13,005 bases of DNA, taken from the NCBI GenBank assembly GCA_903953615.1, contig CAJBKH010000108.1, positions 1 to 13,005 on the forward strand, given 5' to 3'. The notes below the pieces were generated by a model, which ran no database searches, was not told the DNA's origin, and was given only the letters and a program-made list of their open reading frames with translations. The stretch is from an uncultured Bacteroidota bacterium (GTDB lineage: Bacteria > Bacteroidota > Bacteroidia > NS11-12g > UBA955). Positions 7,092 through 13,005 of this stretch are shown in pieces (positions within the stretch are counted from its first letter, which is position 1; the number at the start of each line of letters is the position of its first letter). The translations under genes and the position numbers were made by a program.

Positions 7092-9842
7092 TTAATTATT
7101 ATTTTGCGTTAGGCTATGTTTCAACTTCTCGATTTTCTCGAGTGCATCGGCACGCTTTTGTTTCTCCTTCTCAATTACATCAGGCTTGGCATTGGACACA
7201 AAACGGTCGTTGTTTAATTTAGCATCTACCGATTTCAAGAACCCTTCGAGGTAGGTCAGTTCTTCCTGCATCTTCTTCATCTCAGCGGCTTCATCAATGG
7301 CCTCTGCAAACGGAATAAAGATTTCGTCGGTTCCTATTAAAGTGGTTAAACATTTTTCAGGTTTCGCGGCATTGTATAAAATGGCTGATACATTGGCCAA
7401 TTTACCAATGGTGGTCTCCCAAGCCTTATAAATTCCTTCTTGTTCTGTTTTAATAATAACATCGAAAGCCACCTTTGGCGAAAGTCCTTTGTTGTTGCGA
7501 ATATTGCGTATCTCTGTGATAATTTGTAAGGCTCTATCATCAATGGTAGCAATGCTTTCAGCCATTTTAGGATAGGCATGTACTATCATTGGTTTGGTTG
7601 GTTGTCCCTCATATAAAACATGGTACAGCTCCTCGGTAATAAATGGCATGAAAGGATGCAATAAAGTTAATACCTTTTCAAGATTATTTTTAGCTTGTGC
7701 CAAAGTACTTTCATTGATTGGTTCGCCATACACTGGTTTCACCATTTCTAAATACCATGAACAGAAATCGTCCCAAATTAATTTATAAATGGTCATCAAA
7801 GCCTCGCTCAATTTATAATCTTCGAAGGCTTGTAAAATATCATTCACAGCTGTTTGGTATTTCATCTCGAACCACTGGTTAGCCAATGCATTCGAAGCAA
7901 TGATATCAGCACTTACAGCCTCATCTTTTACAATCTGCCAACCCGCAATTAAGCGGTAAGCATTCCAAATTTTATTACAAAAATTTCTGCCTTGCTCAAC
8001 ATTGGTTTCATCAAATAAAATATCGTTACCAGCAGGCGAACTCAAGAGCATGCCCATGCGCACACCATCGGCACCAAACTTGGCAATTAAATCAATAGGC
8101 TCAGGACTATTGCCCAAAGACTTACTCATTTTACGTCTTAATTTATCGCGTACAATGCCCGTGAAGTATACATTGCTAAATGGTTTTTGACCATTCAAAG
8201 CATAACCAGCCATCACCATTCTGGCCACCCAGAAAAAGATAATATCAGGACCGGTTACCAAATCATTGGTTGGGTAATAGTATTGATAATCTTTTTTATC
8301 GCCTTCTTTCAAACCATCGAATACTGAAATAGGCCACAACCAACTGCTAAACCAAGTATCCAATACATCGGCATCTTGGGTTAAATTTCTAAGGGTATTG
8401 ATATGCCCTTCATCGGTGCTGTGTTGAACATTTTGCGTATCTTGATTGGTATGTCTCTCAATGAGGTTTGAATTGTCTGCTAATGGTGCTTTATAAGCAT
8501 TGCTGTTAAACAAAGCATGTGCTTCGGCTTCAGTCTTTGCCACTACATAATTACCTTTCTCATCGTACCACGCAGGTATGCGTTGTCCCCACCACAATTG
8601 ACGGCTAATGTTCCAATCTTTGATATTATCTAACCAGTGTTTGTATACATTTTTAAATTTCGAAGGATGAAAAGAAATCTCATCATTCATCACATCTGAC
8701 AATACTTGTGGGTATCGCTTCATGTAATCCTGCATGTTCACAAACCACTGCGTTGAAATTTTCTTTTCAATCACAGCATCAGTTCTCTCGCTATGACCAA
8801 CGGTATTCTTTATTTGCTCGGTTTTGGTAATTAAGCCTTGCTCTTCTAAATCTTTTACAATTTGTTTTCTGCAAGCAAATCGGTCCATGCCCACATAGGC
8901 GCCTGCGCGCTCGTGAATTTTGCCATCATCGTCTAATACATCTATGATCTCGAGATTATATTTTTCACCAATCTTATAGTCATTCTCATCGTGTGCGGGC
9001 GTTACTTTCAAACAGCCAGTACCAAATTCTATGTCGATGTAATCATCGGCAATTACTTTCACTACGCGGTTTACAACAGGCACAATAACGGTTTTGCCTA
9101 TGAGTTCTTTGTAGCGTTCATCATTTGGGTTGACGCATATGGCCACATCGCCCATAATGGTTTCAGGACGGGTAGTTGCCACTTGTAAGCCGCCTATTTC
9201 ATTGTTAAACGTTTTCTTCGTTTGCTCAGTGAATAAGTAAGTCACATAGTACAAATTGCTATTGTTCTCCTTGTAAATTACCTCTTCATCGCTCAAAGTG
9301 GTTTTACCAGCAGGATCCCAATTCACTATTTTAGTACCTCTGTAAATCAAACCATCTTTATACATTTTAATAAATACATCGATTACGGCATTGCTTAAAT
9401 CTTCTTCCATTGTAAAACGGGTGCGTTTCCAATCGCAGCTAGCCCCTAGTTTTTTCAATTGTTCTAGTATAATACCACCGTATTTATTTTTCCATTCCCA
9501 AGCATAGCCTAAGAATTCATCTCTTGTGATGTCAGATTTTTTAATGCCTTTTTCGGCCAACATTTTTACTACTTTGGCTTCGGTGGCAATACTTGCATGG
9601 TCGGTGCCAGGCACCCAGCAAGCATTCTTGCCTTCCATGCGCGCTTTGCGTATCAAAACATCTTGTATGGTATTATTTAACATGTGACCCATGTGCAGTA
9701 CCCCTGTGACGTTAGGTGGCGGCATTACAATGGTGTATGGTTCGCGCTCATCGGGGGTTGAGTCAAAAAAACCATTGTCCATCCAATAGCTGTACCACTT
9801 GTCTTCTACTTGTTGCGGGGAGTAATGCTTATCGAGTTCCAT
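7092..9842 (-). CDS. valS: Valine--tRNA ligase (ValRS)
   Basis: Charges tRNA-Val and edits mischarged threonine. The 916 residues are a normal length for the family. Class I signatures are present: the HIGH motif as HMGH at 50-53 within PPPNVTGVLHMGH, and KMSKS at 571-575 within RRKMSKSLGNSPEP. The CP1 editing domain lies between them (about 195-345), with VATTRPETIMGD at 221-232 and GTGCLKVTPAHDENDY at 274-289. The core segment DVLDTWFSSWLWP (492-504) follows. The anticodon-binding helical domain spans about 650-800. A charged C-terminal coiled coil runs from about 850 to 912, with the FVSNAKPDVIEKEK pattern typical of ValRS. The ATG at 9842 gives the expected N-terminus (MELDKHYSPQQVEDKWYSYW). 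A TATTTTTG box lies 7 bases upstream of the ATG. The gene is divergent from the M1 peptidase gene across a 105-base shared region. Confidence 0.98.
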   Translation of the reverse strand: MELDKHYSPQQVEDKWYSYWMDNGFFDSTPDEREPYTIVMPPPNVTGVLHMGHMLNNTIQDVLIRKARMEGKNACWVPGTDHASIATEAKVVKMLAEKGIKKSDITRDEFLGYAWEWKNKYGGIILEQLKKLGASCDWKRTRFTMEEDLSNAVIDVFIKMYKDGLIYRGTKIVNWDPAGKTTLSDEEVIYKENNSNLYYVTYLFTEQTKKTFNNEIGGLQVATTRPETIMGDVAICVNPNDERYKELIGKTVIVPVVNRVVKVIADDYIDIEFGTGCLKVTPAHDENDYKIGEKYNLEIIDVLDDDGKIHERAGAYVGMDRFACRKQIVKDLEEQGLITKTEQIKNTVGHSERTDAVIEKKISTQWFVNMQDYMKRYPQVLSDVMNDEISFHPSKFKNVYKHWLDNIKDWNISRQLWWGQRIPAWYDEKGNYVVAKTEAEAHALFNSNAYKAPLADNSNLIERHTNQDTQNVQHSTDEGHINTLRNLTQDADVLDTWFSSWLWPISVFDGLKEGDKKDYQYYYPTNDLVTGPDIIFFWVARMVMAGYALNGQKPFSNVYFTGIVRDKLRRKMSKSLGNSPEPIDLIAKFGADGVRMGMLLSSPAGNDILFDETNVEQGRNFCNKIWNAYRLIAGWQIVKDEAVSADIIASNALANQWFEMKYQTAVNDILQAFEDYKLSEALMTIYKLIWDDFCSWYLEMVKPVYGEPINESTLAQAKNNLEKVLTLLHPFMPFITEELYHVLYEGQPTKPMIVHAYPKMAESIATIDDRALQIITEIRNIRNNKGLSPKVAFDVIIKTEQEGIYKAWETTIGKLANVSAILYNAAKPEKCLTTLIGTDEIFIPFAEAIDEAAEMKKMQEELTYLEGFLKSVDAKLNNDRFVSNAKPDVIEKEKQKRADALEKIEKLKHSLTQNNN

Positions 9843-9849
9843 AAAGATG

Positions 9850-9857
9850 CAAAAATA
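9850..9857 (-). promoter_or_regulatory. Candidate -7 promoter box of valS
   Basis: TATTTTTG on the minus strand, a full TAnnTTTG match followed by C, ending 7 bases before the valS ATG. The same nine-base string TATTTTTGC stands in front of aspS. No clear -33 TTG is seen at the usual spacing. It lies in the 105-base region shared with the divergent peptidase gene. Confidence 0.5.
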
Positions 9858-9931
9858 ACCTAAATTTTGAATGCTTAGATTTATTGAATGCGACTTTGTG
9901 TAAATTATTTATTTATTGCTCAGAATTTGCT

Positions 9932-9939
9932 TTACTTTG
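9932..9939 (+). promoter_or_regulatory. Candidate -7 promoter box of the M1 peptidase gene
   Basis: TTACTTTG matches TAnnTTTG at seven of eight positions and ends 8 bases before the ATG at 9948. No well-spaced -33 element is obvious. Its position inside the frame upstream of the ATG at 9948 argues that the earlier in-frame ATG at 9888 is not used. Confidence 0.4.
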
Positions 9940-9947
9940 AGGGTACT

Positions 9948-11555
9948 ATGGGATTGTATAAAATACACCGTTTGTTGTTTGTCTTTTGTTTTATTACTTG
10001 GAATTCAAATGCCTTGGCGCAAGAGAAAAAAGACCATGGCAAACTTACGCCATTGCGCACTTGTTACGATGTCACCCATTATGGAATTGAAGTAAAAGTA
10101 ATTCCTGAAACACGCAGTATTCGTGGCTGCAACACCATTTCATTTAAAGCTGTAAATGGGTTTAAAACCTTGCAATTGGATTATGTTAAAGCGATGCAAA
10201 TTGACAGCATTGTATTTCAAAATAAGCGCCTTTTGTTTGACAGAAAAAACAATACCGTCTTGGTGCATTTTCCAAAAACAATCATGATGGGCGACCATGA
10301 GAAGATAAAAGTGTATTTCAATGGAAAACCACAAGTGGCAATATTACCACCTTGGAAAGGTGGTTTTGTTTGGAACAAAGATGCCAATTTAAACGATTGG
10401 GTGGGACTGGCCTGCGAAGGCATTGGTACTTACATTTGGTTGCCTTGCAAAGACCATTGGAGCGATGAAGCCGATAGCATGGACATGTATTTATCGGTAC
10501 CCGAAGGTTTAACAGGCGTGTCGAATGGACAATTAGTAGCGCGAAAAAAAATAGAGATGAACTATGAACTGTTTCATTGGCAAGTGCGCAATCCCATTAA
10601 CAATTATAGCATCAATATCAATGTTGGAAAATACACCGAAATTAGAGACACTTTTTATGGCATTCACCAGGTACCGCTTAACTACTATGTATTAGAGGAC
10701 AATCGGGCGAAAGCCATTAAACATTTTCAACAAGTGAAAGGCATGCTAAAAGCATTCGAAAATTATTTTGGAGCCTATCCATTTTATGAAGACAGTTATA
10801 AATTGGTTGAAACCTCTTATTGGGGCATGGAACACCAAAGTTGCATAGCCTACGGTAACCATTACATGAACAATGATTACAATTTTGATTTTATCATCAT
10901 TCACGAAAGTGGGCACGAATGGTTTGCCAATAGTATTACCGCTATAGATCCAGCTGATATGTGGATTCATGAGAGTTTTACCACCTACTCTGAGGCCTTG
11001 TATGTTGAGTATTTTTATGGAAAAGAAAGAGCCAACGACTATTTAGTAGCCCAAAGAAAAAGTATTATAGCCAAACACCCAATGTTAGGACCGCGTGGTG
11101 AATTTTACCATGGCTATACAGACAATGATATTTATTACAAAGGCACTTGGCTATTGCACACCATGCGAAACGCCATGAACAATGATAGCCTTTGGTTCGA
11201 TGCCATTCACCAACTCAGCGAACAGTTTAAACATAAAATCATTCAAACGGAGGATATTATTGCCTTCTTCAATACACACACAGACTATAAATGGCAATTG
11301 TTTTTTGACCAGTATTTGTACAAAGGACCTATACCTGAACTCGTTTATAAAATCAACCTAAATCGCGATGGAACACAAACGGTCACTTATCATTTTAAAA
11401 ATATTGTAAAAGGCTTCCGTATGCCCATCAAAATCTATACTAGCAGCGATAAAAAAATGTTTATTTGGCTAACCCCAAATGCGAACAAACAAACAGTAGT
11501 TATTCCGAGCAATGCAGTGTTTAAAGTGGCAACAGAATTATTTTTGGTCAAATAA
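9948..11555 (+). CDS. Exported M1-family zinc metallopeptidase
   Basis: Likely an aminopeptidase-type enzyme acting on peptides outside the inner membrane. I choose the ATG at 9948 (535 residues) because a clear signal peptide begins there: basic MGLYKIHR, hydrophobic LLFVFCFITW, and a cleavage site after NALA (residue 24). An earlier in-frame ATG at 9888 would bury that signal behind 20 residues. Numbering from 9948, the N-terminal beta domain covers about 40-230. The thermolysin-like zinc domain holds HESGH at 319-323 and the third ligand Glu342 (WIHES), exactly HExxH-18-E. Upstream is WGMEHQ at 292-297 in place of the classic GxMEN. A likely transition-state tyrosine is Tyr396 or Tyr397 (DIYYKG). 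A short C-terminal beta region (about 465-535) resembles the last domain seen in LTA4H-like relatives. There is no T9SS sorting domain, so it is periplasmic or otherwise anchored. The bestrophin gene follows 39 bases later. Confidence 0.92.
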   Translation: MGLYKIHRLLFVFCFITWNSNALAQEKKDHGKLTPLRTCYDVTHYGIEVKVIPETRSIRGCNTISFKAVNGFKTLQLDYVKAMQIDSIVFQNKRLLFDRKNNTVLVHFPKTIMMGDHEKIKVYFNGKPQVAILPPWKGGFVWNKDANLNDWVGLACEGIGTYIWLPCKDHWSDEADSMDMYLSVPEGLTGVSNGQLVARKKIEMNYELFHWQVRNPINNYSININVGKYTEIRDTFYGIHQVPLNYYVLEDNRAKAIKHFQQVKGMLKAFENYFGAYPFYEDSYKLVETSYWGMEHQSCIAYGNHYMNNDYNFDFIIIHESGHEWFANSITAIDPADMWIHESFTTYSEALYVEYFYGKERANDYLVAQRKSIIAKHPMLGPRGEFYHGYTDNDIYYKGTWLLHTMRNAMNNDSLWFDAIHQLSEQFKHKIIQTEDIIAFFNTHTDYKWQLFFDQYLYKGPIPELVYKINLNRDGTQTVTYHFKNIVKGFRMPIKIYTSSDKKMFIWLTPNANKQTVVIPSNAVFKVATELFLVK

Positions 11556-11558
11556 TTA

Positions 11559-11585
11559 TTGAGGCGAAATTAGTTAATACATTTG
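11559..11585 (+). promoter_or_regulatory. Candidate promoter of the bestrophin gene
   Basis: TTG at 11559-11561, 16 bases, then TACATTTG at 11578-11585, a full TAnnTTTG match followed by C. The box ends 9 bases before the ATG at 11595. The spacing is slightly shorter than usual. The TTG codon inside the -7 box (11583) is in frame with the gene and could be mistaken for a start. Confidence 0.5.
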
Positions 11586-11594
11586 CAAGAAAAT

Positions 11595-12479
11595 ATGATT
11601 GCCTACAACCCCAAAGATTGGTTTAAACTTCTTTTTAATTTTCACAAGGCCGATACCTTTAAAAAACTATTGCCCTTAATGGTTTTAATAGGTTTGTATG
11701 CCTGTGTTATTGCATTTTTAGAAATATCAGTTTTTAAATTTGGAGAGGCTTCAAAACTCAAAAACCTGACCAATTTGCATACTTTGTTGGGCTTTGTTTT
11801 ATCGATGCTCTTAGTTTTCAGAACCAATACAGCCTATGATAGATGGTGGGAAGGTCGAAAATTATGGGGTACACTGGTAAATAGTTCTCGCAATTTTGCA
11901 CTTAAATTAAATGCCATCTTAAAGCCTGAAGACAAGGCCAATCGTGATTTTTTTACCAAGGCCATTAGCAGTTACGCTTCAGTTCTAACCAAAACTTTGG
12001 CCCAGGAAAGTACCCGTCTTTTGTTAGATGAAATGGACCATCCTGAATTAAAATTAAATGCCAATATCTCGCACCACCCCAATAGAGTGGCCAGCATTAT
12101 CTATAACAAAATATACAGCTTAAAGAAAGAACAATTAATTAGCAACGAAGAATTATTGTTTTTAAATACCGAACTACAAACGTTTACAGATGTATGTGGC
12201 GGTTGCGAGCGTATTAAGAACACGCCTATTCCATTTTCATATTCTCTGTTCATTAAAAAATTTATTTTCTTTTATGTCATGACCATACCCTTTGGTTATG
12301 CTTTTAATTTGGGGTATTGGATGGTGCCTTTTGTTATGTTCGTGTTCTATGTATTGGCCAGTTTGGAATTAATAGCAGAAGAAATAGAAGATCCTTTTAA
12401 TAATGATATCAATGATATACCGACTTTGAAAATATCAGAAAATATCAAATATAATATTACAGAAATTTTGACAAAATAG
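11595..12479 (+). CDS. Bestrophin family (UPF0187/YneE-like) membrane protein, putative anion channel
   Basis: 294 residues from the ATG at 11595. Bacterial bestrophins form pentameric ion channels in the inner membrane; the ion carried by this one is unknown. Family hallmarks are clear: first helix at about 24-46 (KLLPLMVLIGLYACVIAFLE), second helix LHTLLGFVLSMLLVFRTNTAYDRWWEGRKLW within 61-91, NSSRNFA at 96-102, and the central CGGCERIKNTPIPFSYS at 201-217. The last helices span about 222-258, followed by the conserved acidic C-terminal segment AEEIEDPFNNDINDIPT at 261-277. An in-frame TTG four codons upstream lies within the promoter box and is unlikely to be the start. It follows the M1 peptidase gene after 39 bases but seems to have its own promoter. 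A hairpin lies after the stop. Confidence 0.93.
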   Translation: MIAYNPKDWFKLLFNFHKADTFKKLLPLMVLIGLYACVIAFLEISVFKFGEASKLKNLTNLHTLLGFVLSMLLVFRTNTAYDRWWEGRKLWGTLVNSSRNFALKLNAILKPEDKANRDFFTKAISSYASVLTKTLAQESTRLLLDEMDHPELKLNANISHHPNRVASIIYNKIYSLKKEQLISNEELLFLNTELQTFTDVCGGCERIKNTPIPFSYSLFIKKFIFFYVMTIPFGYAFNLGYWMVPFVMFVFYVLASLELIAEEIEDPFNNDINDIPTLKISENIKYNITEILTK

Positions 12480-12495
12480 GTTGTATAAATTGATT

Positions 12496-12512
12496 CCAAG
12501 TGAAGCGCTTGG
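12496..12512. terminator. Possible bidirectional terminator hairpin
   Basis: CCAAG (12496-12500) and CTTGG (12508-12512) can pair around a 7-base loop in the 47-base gap between the convergent bestrophin and lipoprotein genes. The position suits a shared terminator, but the stem is only 5 bp and the nearest T-run on the plus strand (12530-12535) is too far away for a standard intrinsic terminator. Confidence 0.3.
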
Positions 12513-12526
12513 TATAATCTTTCGAA

Positions 12527-12913
12527 TTATTTTTTAACTTTATAAAGGCTAATTTTAGTATCCAATACCTTCTTGTTTCTATCATAGAAGGTTATGCTAT
12601 CCTTATAATACCAAATTGCAATTTGATTATTTCCAATTGTATCGAAAACAGTGGTATACCATGAAACATAATGGTTGCCTTTAACAAACCCATGTAATAA
12701 GAAAGTGTCTTTATTGTTCTTTGTTAAAAATCCATCAAACCAAATATTTTCTCCCCTTATGGGTTTTCTAATGAGCTTAAGGGTATAATGATTGCCTTTA
12801 TAGTCTGCTGCCCACATATAATCTGCAATGTAATTGTAAGCATACGAAATATGTTTTATTTGGCCACAACTTAACAATAAAATTGTGAGGGTGAATATAG
12901 ATAGCAATTTCAT
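12527..12913 (-). CDS. Small putative lipoprotein of unknown function
   Basis: 128 residues. The N-terminus is a lipoprotein signal: MKLLSIFTLTILLLSCG, with a basic Lys2, a hydrophobic stretch and a lipobox LLSC in which Cys16 would be lipidated. The rest is rich in Tyr, Trp, Lys and Asn with alternating hydrophobic residues (YTLKLIRKP, ITFYDRNKK, VLDTKISLYKV), which suggests a small all-beta domain facing the periplasm or the surface. I do not recognise a family. The gene is AT-rich, like the other envelope genes here. A full -7 match (TATGTTTG) lies 23 bases before the start codon. It is convergent with the bestrophin gene and appears to be a single-gene unit within the window. Confidence 0.78.
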   Translation of the reverse strand: MKLLSIFTLTILLLSCGQIKHISYAYNYIADYMWAADYKGNHYTLKLIRKPIRGENIWFDGFLTKNNKDTFLLHGFVKGNHYVSWYTTVFDTIGNNQIAIWYYKDSITFYDRNKKVLDTKISLYKVKK

Positions 12914-12936
12914 TTATTGGAGAGCAGTTTCTTTAA

Positions 12937-12970
12937 CAAACATAAGGTTTTATTGAGAAAAAACTTTCAA
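12937..12970 (-). promoter_or_regulatory. Candidate promoter of the lipoprotein gene
   Basis: On the minus strand, TTG (12970-12968) is followed after 23 bases by TATGTTTG (12944-12937), a full TAnnTTTG match. The leader to the ATG at 12913 would be about 15-20 bases. The spacing is at the long end of what is reported for Bacteroidota. Confidence 0.5.
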
Positions 12971-13005
12971 CCACATTGCGAAGTAGCATTGTTTGCAATA
13001 AAGTG

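Noticed and set aside
7346..7579. Minus-strand frame of 77 codons within valS, and the plus-strand frames at 7594-7788, 8002-8190 and 8991-9188
   Set aside because: All are out-of-frame or antisense shadows of valS, with no protein-like composition.
10140..10423. Overlapping antisense frames inside the M1 peptidase gene
   Set aside because: The plus-strand peptidase with its intact zinc site explains this DNA.
12968..13005. Repeated ATTGC/GCAAT words at the right edge
   Set aside because: They are only five bases long and irregular; not enough for an operator or repeat call.
1..13005. CRISPR array, tRNA or rRNA gene, insertion sequence, integrase or toxin-antitoxin pair
   Set aside because: No repeat-spacer pattern, RNA cloverleaf, transposase or recombinase motif was seen on either strand.

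Overview
The window looks like ordinary chromosomal DNA from a member of the Bacteroidota. The evidence is a C-terminal type IX secretion (T9SS) sorting domain, carboxypeptidase-regulatory-like domains on envelope proteins, several TAnnTTFG-type -7 promoter boxes (consensus TAnnTTTG) instead of a sigma-70 TATAAT, almost no Shine-Dalgarno sites, and low GC. Hand counts give about 40% GC in the housekeeping genes and about 28% in the envelope genes. I cannot name a genus.

Layout from the left. A partial membrane protein gene runs off the left edge (1-278, minus), 8 bases behind aspS (287-2032, minus). Next come a family 2 glycosyltransferase (2120-2944), a 125-residue conserved hypothetical protein (2987-3364), a T9SS-sorted protein (3398-4537) and a large YfbK-like von Willebrand A protein (4566-6827), all minus. 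Gaps of 28, 33 and 42 bases suggest that these last four genes can be read as one transcript from a promoter near 6874-6902. A 264-base gap separates them from valS (7092-9842, minus). valS is divergent from an exported M1 metallopeptidase (9948-11555, plus), which is followed by a bestrophin-family membrane protein (11595-12479, plus). A small lipoprotein gene (12527-12913, minus) converges on the bestrophin gene.

Together these are two aminoacyl-tRNA synthetases (Asp and Val) among cell-surface functions: a surface-sorted adhesin-like or matrix-like protein, a VWA protein, a glycosyltransferase, a periplasmic or outer-membrane peptidase, an anion-channel homologue and a lipoprotein. The VWA and T9SS genes look like a real pair: they are adjacent and carry sister regulatory-like domains.

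No rRNA, tRNA, CRISPR array, insertion sequence or phage gene is visible, and no gene-free stretch exceeds 300 bases. I found no clear new multi-gene system. The best leads are a TonB-receptor-plug-like segment inside the VWA protein, and -7 promoter boxes lying 5-9 bases before the start codons of four genes, which would make those mRNAs leaderless or nearly so. Those boxes also move the starts of two genes.
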